A stretch of DNA of 32,369 bases from Theionarchaea archaeon (GCA_018992565.1 JACVGW010000017.1:1-32369), one strand, 5' to 3'. Positions 16,251-24,020 are shown, counted from the stretch's first letter. The notes: a model not told the origin generated them from the letters alone. Program-made: numbers and translations.

Positions 16251-17559
16251 GCAATTTCCCCCCTCGCAATTCAAATACACGGGTGCAAAATGCCTTGGCA
16301 ATAAAGGGATCATGCAACACCATAACACATGTCTTTCCTTTCAATAGATCCATGATCTTCTGGACATTCTCGTAGTCCTGACCAATGAAGGGTTCATCCA
16401 GGAGAATTACCGCTGGGTCATAGGAGAGAACTGAAACAATGTTGAGTCTCCTCTTCTCACCATAGCTCAATCTGAAGGGATTCCTCTCCTGGTATTCCTG
16501 CAGTCCTGCATCTGCCAGAAGTGGGGTGATATCACGTTCTACAGAAAAATTGGTTGCTGCGAAACATGCCTCTTTGCGCACAGTATTCTCAAATATCTGG
16601 TGATTCGGATTCTGGAATACGATCCCAACGTCTTTCGCGATTTCTGCAGTCTTTTTATCTCGTATGCTCTTGTTATTAATGAGGATGTCTCCTTCATAGT
16701 TGAGAAAATTCATGATACACATGAGGAGGGTAGTCTTCCCTGAGCCATTGGCACCCATGATCCCCACCACCTCATTTTCTCTCACTGTCAGGTTGACACC
16801 ATCCAGAATCAGGTCATCATATGAAAAAGTCACATTCTTGAGCTCCAGGACTGGTTCACCCACCTCCCTCATGTATCCGGTATAGTGAATATCTACAGGG
16901 GTCTCGATGCGGACTAAAGTCCCGTCCTTCATTTCATAGAAGTGGTCCGCATACTTGTAGATGTGTTTCCACTTGTGTTCAATGACAAGTGCCGAAATGT
17001 TTGCTTTTCCCTTGATTTTAGTAATGACTCGCATAATTTCCTTGGTTGTCTCCACATCCAGGTTTGAGGTGGGCTCATCAAAGATGATAACCTCCGGTTT
17101 CATGGCCAGAATGGAAGCAATGGCTACCTTCTGTTTCTCACCACCTGACAGAGAGCGGGTCTCTCTTTCTTTCAGGTGAACTCCTCCCACAATGCTCAGG
17201 GCCCAGTCTATTCTCTGCTGGACTTCTTCAGGTGAAAAACAGAGGTTTTCCAGCCCAAAGGCAATCTCATCCTCAACGTTCAGAGTACATATCTGTGCCT
17301 CGGGGTCCTGCTGCACCATCCCAATACTCTGGGCCAGTTCAAAGAGGTCCACCTCGTCAATGTTACTGCTAGAGAAGAGAATTTCACCGGTATGGAATCC
17401 AGTATCTCTCAGGAACCCCGCGATACTGAGAGCCAGCGTTGACTTGCCACTTCCACTTTTTCCTGTAATGACAATGAGCTCTCGGTCTACAGTGAGGTTG
17501 ATATTCCTCAGAATCCACCGATCGCCGTACTTGAAGCTGTAATCTCTTATTTCTATCAT
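16234..17559 (-). CDS. ECF transporter ATPase, two ABC domains in one chain
   Basis: A 441-residue fusion of the two energy-coupling ATPases. The first domain has Walker A GKSGSGKST (33-41), signature LSGGE (137-141) and Walker B VIIFDEP (157-163). The second has GANGSGKTT (269-277), signature LSYGE (364-368) and VILLDEP (384-390). Q-loops VQQDPEAQI and VFQNPNHQIF are typical of cobalt/ECF-type ATPases. It powers uptake from the cytoplasmic face. The start codon overlaps the stop of the S-component gene (ATGA). Fused A/A' ATPases are known in YkoD-like systems, which agrees with the YkoE-like S component. Confidence 0.93.
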   Translation of the reverse strand: MIEIRDYSFKYGDRWILRNINLTVDRELIVITGKSGSGKSTLALSIAGFLRDTGFHTGEILFSSSNIDEVDLFELAQSIGMVQQDPEAQICTLNVEDEIAFGLENLCFSPEEVQQRIDWALSIVGGVHLKERETRSLSGGEKQKVAIASILAMKPEVIIFDEPTSNLDVETTKEIMRVITKIKGKANISALVIEHKWKHIYKYADHFYEMKDGTLVRIETPVDIHYTGYMREVGEPVLELKNVTFSYDDLILDGVNLTVRENEVVGIMGANGSGKTTLLMCIMNFLNYEGDILINNKSIRDKKTAEIAKDVGIVFQNPNHQIFENTVRKEACFAATNFSVERDITPLLADAGLQEYQERNPFRLSYGEKRRLNIVSVLSYDPAVILLDEPFIGQDYENVQKIMDLLKGKTCVMVLHDPFIAKAFCTRVFELRGGKLHEIKL

Positions 17560-18509
17560 AATATCTCTATCTTTATCACGTCCTGCACCCAGTAACTCCC
17601 TTCATACCCCTTGGCTATCAGCCGTCTCTCTCTGGTAAGGATAAGCTCTTCAATCCCATCCAGTGGAAAATCCACCGCATATCCATCTTCTGCAATGACT
17701 CTCACTGTTCTTCCTCGAGGATTCGCCCTTTCCACAACAAGGGACAAGGGAATACCCGTATACTGGGCTTCGGGTTCATACTTGTACTGTCCCACCATCT
17801 CTGCTTCCACAGTGGTCTCATACTGGGAAAAATCATCATATATAAGGAAGTATGCCTGTCCTACGTCGCCTGTCACCTCAATTTTCTCCGAGGTCTTATA
17901 CACGAAAGAATAGTAGTACACGCCGCCCACCATGAAAGCTGCACATATCACCAGTGTCAGGGCTTTCCTCACGTTGTATTCCTGCTCTCTCCCTTCCACT
18001 ACATTCAGTACATTGTAGGCAAAAACACCGGCAAAAGCAACTCCTGAAACAAATGAAATGAGAGCAATCAGAGTGAAAAAGTGAATCGCATTGTAGGGAG
18101 CGAAGAACAGTTGGAAGATGAATACATTGGCTGCTGTTGCTATGCCTCCTGCAATGGAGTACGTATACACATTCTTCTTCCTCAAGACAAGGAACATCAC
18201 ATCAGCAAGAACTCCCTGGATACCGCTCAGCAGAATGACAAAAATACCAAGCTTGCCGCCGGTGAACAGCTCTACCAGCCCTTTGAGAATCCCCACCATA
18301 GTGCAGGTTCCTTCTTTTTTCACCAACCCAAAAGCCAGGATAACCCAGAATATGTGTAACCCTGCCAGAAATTGTCCTGCGCCAAAGGGGACGCCCAAGA
18401 ACCTGTTGACCAGGTTACCCAGGTATCCAATATATGTGGAACTCACTCCACCCAAAGCCGATAGTATAGCAATTTTAACCAGGTCTTTCGTTTGGAAGTA
18501 GTATTTCAT
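17556..18509 (-). CDS. ECF S component (YkoE-like) fused to an extracytoplasmic sulfite-oxidase-fold-like domain
   Basis: 317 residues. Residues 1-170 form about six membrane segments with a YkoE-like pattern (YIGYLGNLVNRFLG, KGLVELFTGGKLG, GIQGVLADVMFLV), the substrate-binding subunit type linked to thiamine precursors in bacteria. A further membrane segment (about 182-203) leads to a soluble domain at 208-317. Its end, KGYEGSYWVQDVIKIEIL, closely resembles the end of lipoprotein 1 (PGYESKYWMKGLAEIEVL), and EDGYAVDF matches SDGYTIEL. The fused domain should face outside. No cysteine is present in it. Both gene ends overlap neighbours by ATGA. The substrate is unknown. Confidence 0.85.
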   Translation of the reverse strand: MKYYFQTKDLVKIAILSALGGVSSTYIGYLGNLVNRFLGVPFGAGQFLAGLHIFWVILAFGLVKKEGTCTMVGILKGLVELFTGGKLGIFVILLSGIQGVLADVMFLVLRKKNVYTYSIAGGIATAANVFIFQLFFAPYNAIHFFTLIALISFVSGVAFAGVFAYNVLNVVEGREQEYNVRKALTLVICAAFMVGGVYYYSFVYKTSEKIEVTGDVGQAYFLIYDDFSQYETTVEAEMVGQYKYEPEAQYTGIPLSLVVERANPRGRTVRVIAEDGYAVDFPLDGIEELILTRERRLIAKGYEGSYWVQDVIKIEIL

Positions 18510-19279
18510 AGTGGAATCACCTCGTATGTGACCTCATCCCCCACACGAACAACAATATAATGATGGAACCCCTGCCTCGTCAATGATGATCCAGCTCCCC
18601 CTGATACGATAAGGGTTGTGCCATTAATGTCTTCTTCGTACAGGTGGTGTATGTGGGAGCAGAAAACATAGTCCACATGGTATTTCTGTACAATCTCAAG
18701 GAATTCCTCTGGATGAATCATGCAGTATGTCCCTTGAGGATCCAGAGGTGGCACGTGCATGAACACAAAGGTGTGTTCAACTCCTCTCTTGAGTTGGTTC
18801 TCCAGAAATTCAAGCTGAGATTCGTTGAGAACCTTTCTCGAATTGTCCAGAATCACAAAGAGAGCATTCCTGTAGGTGATAGCATACACTCTGTCTCCCA
18901 GATGCTGGGAGTAGTAGGGGGAGTCATCATGGTTCCCACATACGTACAGGAGGGGGGGTTTCAAAACGGATACTGTCTCCAGAAATGCTTCAAAGTCGTG
19001 TGGTGTCCCTTCAAAGACGAAATCGCCTCCTCCCACTACGAACAAAGGGTCCAGCTCATTAATCTGTCCAAGCATTGTGATGAAAACCTCTGGGTGCTGC
19101 GAACCGTCAGTAGGCCTGCAATCCCCAAAGAAGACGAATGTGAATGGATAGGTATCACCAAACAATTCTCTTCCTTTGTAAACTGGATACTGGTCTCGTG
19201 TCCTCTGAACCTGATACCCTGTCATGAGGATCAGTGCTGCCACACCTACAGCAGCTACCAGCACGTACCATCTCTTCAT
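18506..19279 (-). CDS. membrane-anchored calcineurin-like metallophosphoesterase
   Basis: 257 residues from MKRWYVLVAAVGV. One N-terminal membrane anchor (about residues 4-22) places the catalytic domain outside. Metal-binding motifs are FFGDCRP, VGGGDFVF, GNHDD, FMHVPP and CSHIHH. It is the first gene of the ECF operon and overlaps the S-component gene by ATGA, so removal of phosphate from the ligand before uptake is a reasonable inference. The ATG at 19279 is about 30 nt from the TATA box. The ATG at 19291 is only 18 nt from it and less likely. Confidence 0.85.
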   Translation of the reverse strand: MKRWYVLVAAVGVAALILMTGYQVQRTRDQYPVYKGRELFGDTYPFTFVFFGDCRPTDGSQHPEVFITMLGQINELDPLFVVGGGDFVFEGTPHDFEAFLETVSVLKPPLLYVCGNHDDSPYYSQHLGDRVYAITYRNALFVILDNSRKVLNESQLEFLENQLKRGVEHTFVFMHVPPLDPQGTYCMIHPEEFLEIVQKYHVDYVFCSHIHHLYEEDINGTTLIVSGGAGSSLTRQGFHHYIVVRVGDEVTYEVIPL

Positions 19280-19293
19280 CGATATGCTCATGT

Positions 19294-19351
19294 AAGCATG
19301 ACGTTATAAATATACCGTCCGATATGTCAGGGCAAGCATAACGTTTATAAA
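19294..19351. repeat. direct repeat over both divergent promoters of the ECF/lipoprotein locus
   Basis: AAGCATGACGTTATAAA (19294-19310) and AAGCATAACGTTTATAAA (19334-19351) are nearly identical, with one substitution and one inserted T, spaced 40 bp start to start. Each copy contains the TATA box of one of the two divergent operons, so this may be a pair of operators for one regulator. Confidence 0.65.
19303..19314 (-). promoter_or_regulatory. TATA box for the phosphoesterase-ECF operon
   Basis: TATATTTATAAC on the minus strand, within the first repeat copy, predicts transcription start near 19282 and an almost leaderless ATG at 19279. Confidence 0.6.
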
Positions 19352-19352
19352 G
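19343..19352 (+). promoter_or_regulatory. TATA box for the lipoprotein operon
   Basis: GTTTATAAAG is centred about 35 nt before the ATG at 19382, within the second repeat copy. The ribosome site GGTGAT is at 19373-19378. Confidence 0.65.
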
Positions 19353-19381
19353 ACCTCCAACCATGACACCGTGGTGATCAT

Positions 19382-20179
19382 ATGAAAAACCTTGGAATAA
19401 TGTTCATCCTGTTGGTCCTTGTACTGGGATGTATTGGACAGGAAGAAGTGGTGACAGAACCCGAGCCAGAGTACACATTGGACGTGACAGGACTGGCTCA
19501 AGGGACGATTACTGTTGCCGACCTGAGGGAAACTCCTTCAGAGTTCACCGCTATCCTGGTGAAATCTACAGGTACTGAAATCGAAAATACATGGAAAGGG
19601 AGGCTTCTCACTGAATTACTGGCACAATACAATGTGAATCCCGAATACATTTCATTTGTGGCTGAAGATGGGTACATGATCACACTCCAAATGGAGGACC
19701 TGAAGAATGCATATCTGTGCTACGAGATGGACGGGAAGCAGCTCGCTCTGGAAGACGGAGGGCCTGTAAGACTTGTCATCACCGACCAACCGGGGAAGCT
19801 GTGGATGTCGTATCTCAAAGAGATCAAGCTGATAGGAAAGGAAAATGCATTGATTATCCATGGCAAGACCAAAGTAGTCCTCGCTCTGACAAAAGAGGAT
19901 TTTGCGCGTTTTGACAAGAAAACGATGGAAGCTGAATTCAAGGGAGAAATGAAAACCTATGAAGGCATTTCCTTAACGGTACTACTGAATCAGGCGCGAT
20001 ATGAAGATGATGCAACTAGCATCAAATTCGTAGCTAGCGATGGATACACCATTGAACTGGATTTCGCTGAGGTATACGGTAACGAGGACATTCTGGTGAC
20101 TGAAGACTTCACTCTCGTTATGCCTGGATATGAATCGAAGTACTGGATGAAAGGCCTGGCGGAGATAGAGGTATTATGA
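19382..20179 (+). CDS. surface lipoprotein 1 with two sulfite-oxidase-fold-like domains
   Basis: 265 residues. The signal peptide ends in the lipobox LVLGC (Cys17). Domain 1 (about 33-152) shows oxidoreductase molybdopterin-binding family marks: TITVADLRETP, AEDGYMITL, LCYEMDGKQL, LEDGGPVRLVI and YLKEIKLIG. Domain 2 (about 158-265) is a second copy with LTKEDFARF, YEGISLTVLL, ASDGYTIEL and YWMKGLAEIEVL. The cysteine that binds the metal in sulfite oxidase is absent from the matching stretch, so catalysis is unlikely and ligand binding is inferred. It overlaps lipoprotein 2 by ATGA and diverges from the ECF operon. Confidence 0.82.
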   Translation: MKNLGIMFILLVLVLGCIGQEEVVTEPEPEYTLDVTGLAQGTITVADLRETPSEFTAILVKSTGTEIENTWKGRLLTELLAQYNVNPEYISFVAEDGYMITLQMEDLKNAYLCYEMDGKQLALEDGGPVRLVITDQPGKLWMSYLKEIKLIGKENALIIHGKTKVVLALTKEDFARFDKKTMEAEFKGEMKTYEGISLTVLLNQARYEDDATSIKFVASDGYTIELDFAEVYGNEDILVTEDFTLVMPGYESKYWMKGLAEIEVL

Positions 20180-20895
20180 AGAGACTCTTATTATTTCTTT
20201 TTTTGATTTTAGGTCTTGGATGTATCCATCAAGTGCCCTGGACCTTTCATGTCATAGACGATGGTGTGACTGAATATGCGCTGGATTCTATCGCATCAAA
20301 AGACATCTCAACGATTGAGGAGACACTTGTTGAGAAAGAGATTAAGAAAGTCACGTGGGAAGGTGTTCTGGCCAGGGAATTCGGCGAGGGTGACACTATC
20401 AACTTTATTTCGCAGGACGGATATCTAGTCAGTATCCCATATAACGTGGATGTGATACTGGCATTCAGGAAAGAAGGAAATCCCATTGGGGAAGAAGATG
20501 GTGGACCCTTGAAGATTATCGTGGATCCCACCTATGGCTGCAAATGCAACTGGCTCAAGTATCTGAGAATTGTGGAATTCGTAGACAAAGAAGACTCTTT
20601 TTCAGTCTACGGGGATGTGTTCAACTTGCTGACCTTTTCCCCGCGGGACTTAAACTTGCACTACGGGCTGGAAGATGTCCTGGCTAATACCTCCAATGAG
20701 GTCCCTCTGGTATTTGTGCTGGACAAGGCCATAACCAAGGAAAACGCTACCACAATAACGTTTGTCACAGAAGATGGACGTTATACATACACGCTGCAAG
20801 AAATAAGAGACATGAATCCCACTCTGATTTATGACAATGGATTCTGTATCATAGAACTGGGAATAGTGAACTTGAAGGGAATCAAGATCGAATAA
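20176..20895 (+). CDS. surface lipoprotein 2 with two sulfite-oxidase-fold-like domains
   Basis: 239 residues. The signal peptide ends in LGLGC (Cys16). Domain 1 (about 21-137) keeps SQDGYLVSIP and the family signature EEDGGPLKIIV. It then has an unusual GCKCNW (Cys122, Cys124) where lipoprotein 1 has GKLWMS. Domain 2 (about 140-239) is more divergent, with VTEDGRYTY and GIVNLKGIKIE. The start overlaps the preceding stop (ATGA), so translation is coupled. It probably works with lipoprotein 1 and the fused S component at the membrane surface. The ligand is unknown. The Cys pair could form a disulfide or bind metal. Confidence 0.78.
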   Translation: MKRLLLFLFLILGLGCIHQVPWTFHVIDDGVTEYALDSIASKDISTIEETLVEKEIKKVTWEGVLAREFGEGDTINFISQDGYLVSIPYNVDVILAFRKEGNPIGEEDGGPLKIIVDPTYGCKCNWLKYLRIVEFVDKEDSFSVYGDVFNLLTFSPRDLNLHYGLEDVLANTSNEVPLVFVLDKAITKENATTITFVTEDGRYTYTLQEIRDMNPTLIYDNGFCIIELGIVNLKGIKIE

Positions 20896-21222
20896 AAACT
20901 GAGAATATGTTCGTAGTAATCTGAAAATGCTGTCATATTGTGATGGATTCACTGCTGTTTAGTTTATCATGGGACTGTAAGGCTGTCTTTACTTTTATGG
21001 CACGTAATTTGCTTGTTCTCTGTTGAAAGAAGAGATTTGCACGCTCTTATGGAGATTATCAGAGAATAACTCTGTACAGACCGTTTTCAGCAGATGGCTT
21101 TCTCTCCCACAAGAGAATGGTGTGTGAGGGTTGGTCCTGTCCAGAACCCGTGAGTAGTGCATCAGGTTGATCCAGCATCTGAACCTTTTTATATGTTCAC
21201 GAGGAAGCTCCATTGTGATTTC
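20896..21222. other. intergenic region with small palindromes
   Basis: About 330 bp without a credible gene. It holds a 10-bp palindrome TCTGTACAGA (21071-21080), a 6-bp inverted repeat TTCTCT/AGAGAA (21100-21117), and the promoter of the creatininase-family gene. Confidence 0.4.
21186..21195 (+). promoter_or_regulatory. TATA box for creatininase-family gene
   Basis: TTTTTATATG is centred 33 nt before the ATG at 21223. This argues against the in-frame start at 21157, which lies upstream of the box. Confidence 0.6.
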
Positions 21223-21942
21223 ATGATACTGAAAGAAGTATCCTGGTTGGACATAAAACCTGCAATAACAGAAGACGCTGTAGCAGTTATTCCTGTTGGA
21301 TCTACAGAACAGCACGGACCACAAAACCCTTTGGGGACAGATCATATGATTGCAGAACGCCTGGCTGCAGGAGTAAGAGAAGAAGCCATCATCACTCCCA
21401 CCGTTCCTGTGGGATACTCAGAACACCACAGACAGTTCCCTGGTACCTTGTGGGTTTCTCCCCATGTGCTTCAAGAGTATGTTTTAGGAATCTGCCAATC
21501 GCTGCAATACCACGGAATAAGGAAAATACTCATTGTCAATGGGCATGGCGGAAATACATTTCCCTTGCTGAGAGCAGCCATGAAGATGAGAGAACAGGGA
21601 GTCTTTGTAGGGCTACATGAGTGGTGGAAAGCCTGCAAAGAAGAAGATGCCCATGCGGGTTCTGGTGAAACATCATTAAACTTGTTTCTCTATGAACATC
21701 TGGTGCACATGGACAGGGCAAAAGACAATACAGCTGGATGGTCGCCTCCTCTCCATGGAACCATAATCTGGTATGATACTATTGATTTTTCTGATGATGG
21801 AACAGTGGGGAGTCCCACCAGAGCCACCAGAGGGAAGGGAGAGGTGCTGTACAGGGACGCTGTTAATCAGCTTAAGCAGACCATAGCCTACATGAAGGAA
21901 ACACCCCTGAAAGATTTGCTGTGCAAGGAGAGAGTGATGTGA
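21223..21942 (+). CDS. creatininase-family amidohydrolase
   Basis: 239 residues from MILKEVSWLDIKP. Metal-binding motifs are GSTEQHGPQNPLGTD, HHRQFPGT, VNGHGGN and HAGSGETS, all typical of the family. Archaeal members include the ArfB deformylase of riboflavin/F420 synthesis, while others act on different cyclic amides. The motifs here are of the general creatininase kind, so no specific reaction is assigned. TTGTGATTTC before the ATG is a weak ribosome site. The following phosphoesterase gene overlaps its stop codon, so the two are translationally coupled. Confidence 0.85.
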   Translation: MILKEVSWLDIKPAITEDAVAVIPVGSTEQHGPQNPLGTDHMIAERLAAGVREEAIITPTVPVGYSEHHRQFPGTLWVSPHVLQEYVLGICQSLQYHGIRKILIVNGHGGNTFPLLRAAMKMREQGVFVGLHEWWKACKEEDAHAGSGETSLNLFLYEHLVHMDRAKDNTAGWSPPLHGTIIWYDTIDFSDDGTVGSPTRATRGKGEVLYRDAVNQLKQTIAYMKETPLKDLLCKERVM

Positions 21943-22673
21943 CTGTGAGAATACTGGCTTTATCTGACTTTCATGGAGCTACTCATGTCCTGGATATGCT
22001 GATGGCCAGAATTGATCTGATTTCTCCTGATGTCATCGCATTCTCAGGGGACATTGTCAAAGGGCATAGCCGCGGAGACGAATGGCTCCAGGCACATGAC
22101 GAAGGAAGAACTCCTGAAGTGACAGAGGACATAAAAAACGAAGAGAAGGAAGATCTTCAATTTTATCAAGCTTTTTTCTCATTCCTGGACACGGTCAAGA
22201 TACCTTCTTTTGTGGTTCCGGGGAATATGGATGCTCCAGAAAGCCGCTTTCTCCAGGCGTGTCCTCAATCCAGACTGGTGCACCAAACCATGGTGAGAAC
22301 TCCTGTCAGCATTGCTGGCTTTGGAGGTGAGCTCACAGAAGAGCAGGAAGAAACAACATTTGTGCTCCAGTATTCCAGGGAGAGAGCCATAGAAGCCATG
22401 AAGCCATTTTCTGGCAAAGAAATCAGTATTCTCATTACCCATTCTCCACCCATATCTTCTCTCAGCAATGAAGATGGCCAGGAGAAAGGATCTGACGTTG
22501 TGAATTACCTGGTGGATCTTCTCCGCCCAGAGTATTTGGTCTGTGGGCATGCTCACAGCGCTCAGAGTTCAGAATGGATTAAGACAACGCTTGCAGTGAA
22601 TCCGGGGGCTGCGAAGTATGGTAATTATGCTGTAATAGAGGGGGATTCAGTGGAGTTCGGAAGGCTGGTTTAA
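21939..22673 (+). CDS. cytoplasmic metallophosphoesterase (YfcE/MJ0936-like)
   Basis: 244 residues. Calcineurin-type metal ligands are LALSDFHG, FSGDIVKG, PGNMDAP, ITHSPP and CGHAHSAQ. There is no signal peptide, unlike the membrane-bound enzyme at 18506-19279. The start is taken as the GTG overlapping the creatininase stop (GTGA), with AAGGAG eight bases upstream. GTG codons at 21921 and 21945 are alternatives. It probably hydrolyses a phosphomonoester or phosphodiester; the substrate is unknown. Its 3' end overlaps the convergent radical SAM gene by 4 nt. Confidence 0.85.
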   Translation: MTVRILALSDFHGATHVLDMLMARIDLISPDVIAFSGDIVKGHSRGDEWLQAHDEGRTPEVTEDIKNEEKEDLQFYQAFFSFLDTVKIPSFVVPGNMDAPESRFLQACPQSRLVHQTMVRTPVSIAGFGGELTEEQEETTFVLQYSRERAIEAMKPFSGKEISILITHSPPISSLSNEDGQEKGSDVVNYLVDLLRPEYLVCGHAHSAQSSEWIKTTLAVNPGAAKYGNYAVIEGDSVEFGRLV

Positions 22674-23599
22674 GTTCTCCTTTGAGGGGCATAGGATCGC
22701 ATAGTGCATTCTCTGCAGGTACAGAGCCGAGGGCGACCTGCTCTTATCTTGTAACACCCTGCTTGTGATGCCAGTTCTTTGAAATAGGTGATACCCTCCT
22801 TCTCACCAGGGATATCTGGCATTCCTGCCCAGTCCACCTTACGAAGTCCACAGTCTCGTGCAGCGTCTACTACTGATTCCATCTCTTGTGTGCTACTTCC
22901 TCGTGCTCTCTCCAGTACAAAATTAGGCCTGAACGCCAGAAAAGACACAGGGGCATCTTCAGAGAGGTTTGCCAGGAATCGAGCAATGTTGACAGCTTCC
23001 CCCATCAGTCCCGGCATCACCAACACTCGAAACTCATACACCTTTTCCATAGCATGTTCTACAAGGTATTCCACATTCCGCAGGACAGGACCCACCCGCG
23101 CACCTGTCAAGAGGATGTGTACCTCATCGGTAAAGGCCTTGATGTCGAACGTGATCGAGTCTGAAAACGTGAGTATTCTCTCCAGCGAGGCTTCTGTCAT
23201 GAATCCATTTGTATCGAAGTTCACCTTTGCGTTGACAGATAGAGCCGCTGCTTCTACCCAGGGTAGAGAACACGTGGGCTCACCTCCCGTGAAAAACAGC
23301 CGGTCTGCCCCAATCTGCCTTCCCTCTATGGAATTCAAGGCAGCTACTCCCATTTCTGCCCACTCTTCAGGAGGTATGTACTTCCCTCTTTCCTGCAACA
23401 TGGAGAGAGGATAGTTCTGGCAGCCCAGACAGATGAAATTGCATCCTTCCATGAAGGCGTCGAAACTCGCTGGAGGCGCTGGATGCAACATGGAGACCAC
23501 TACTCGGGGTATTCCGATGCCACATATTCCAGTCTCACCAGATATCCTGTTGACCTTGCATCGCCATTCACATAACTGGCAGGACTCCAGTTCTTTCAT
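22670..23599 (-). CDS. radical SAM enzyme, PflA-like/COG1180-type
   Basis: 309 residues. The radical SAM motif CxxxCxxC is at Cys53, Cys57 and Cys60 (GCNFICLGCQNYPLS), with the N-terminal cysteines CQLCEWRC and GICG (7, 10, 14, 26) typical of activase-like members. SAM-binding FFTGGEPT follows. The end holds a CTCREC cysteine cluster that could bind another iron-sulfur centre. Members activate glycyl-radical enzymes or do other radical chemistry. No glycyl-radical partner is in the window. The start ATG overlaps the stop of the PPC-domain gene (ATGA), so these two are co-translated. Confidence 0.87.
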   Translation of the reverse strand: MKELESCQLCEWRCKVNRISGETGICGIGIPRVVVSMLHPAPPASFDAFMEGCNFICLGCQNYPLSMLQERGKYIPPEEWAEMGVAALNSIEGRQIGADRLFFTGGEPTCSLPWVEAAALSVNAKVNFDTNGFMTEASLERILTFSDSITFDIKAFTDEVHILLTGARVGPVLRNVEYLVEHAMEKVYEFRVLVMPGLMGEAVNIARFLANLSEDAPVSFLAFRPNFVLERARGSSTQEMESVVDAARDCGLRKVDWAGMPDIPGEKEGITYFKELASQAGCYKIRAGRPRLCTCRECTMRSYAPQRRT

Positions 23600-24006
23600 A
23601 GATCCAGCAGGAAGAGCCCTGTATCCTCATCCAGTGCTCTGCTCAAGCCCGGGACATTCGCTATGAATATCTCCAGCGTGGCAGATGCCTCAGCACTGAA
23701 TACATGACCGCCCTTGCAGTTACCATCCTTATCTCCTATAACTGCATGCAAGTGTACAACAAGATCACCGTCTTTTTCTGCAATGTTGCCCATGCATGAC
23801 ACCACTTCTCCCCTGCATTCAACCTGCAGGTAGTGCTTCCTCTCCATGTCAAAGTATCCTAGGATGGCCTTCTGAACAGCGCCGATGGCCTGCAGTGTGC
23901 CAGATGAAACCTTCTCCCTGATGCATACTTCCTTTACAGACTCAATGAGTTCTTCTCCCTTGAACAGGCGCATGACGATAGTATTCTCTTTTTTTGAATA
24001 TCGCAT
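23596..24006 (-). CDS. PPC/DUF296-domain protein
   Basis: A 136-residue single-domain protein of the plant and prokaryote conserved family. Typical parts are RLFKGEELIESVKEVC, SGTLQAIGAVQKAILGYFD, HLHAVIGDKDG and GGHVFSAEASATLEI, with the histidines of the LHAV and GHVF stretches often metal-binding. In plants the domain occurs in AT-hook DNA-binding proteins. Prokaryotic stand-alone copies have no settled function. AGGTGA lies upstream (24013-24018). It follows the Hsp20 gene by 35 bp and overlaps the radical SAM gene by 4 nt. Confidence 0.87.
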   Translation of the reverse strand: MRYSKKENTIVMRLFKGEELIESVKEVCIREKVSSGTLQAIGAVQKAILGYFDMERKHYLQVECRGEVVSCMGNIAEKDGDLVVHLHAVIGDKDGNCKGGHVFSAEASATLEIFIANVPGLSRALDEDTGLFLLDL

Positions 24007-24020
24007 ATGTATTCACCTAC

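Noticed and set aside
18620-19309. Long plus-strand frame opposite the tethered phosphoesterase
   Set aside because: It mirrors a gene with complete metal-binding motifs and has no domain sense of its own.
15583-20175. Thiamine (TPP) riboswitch for the YkoE-like ECF operon
   Set aside because: The operon is nearly leaderless, leaving no room for a riboswitch, and no TPP-type consensus was seen. Direct repeats at the promoters are the only control signal visible.
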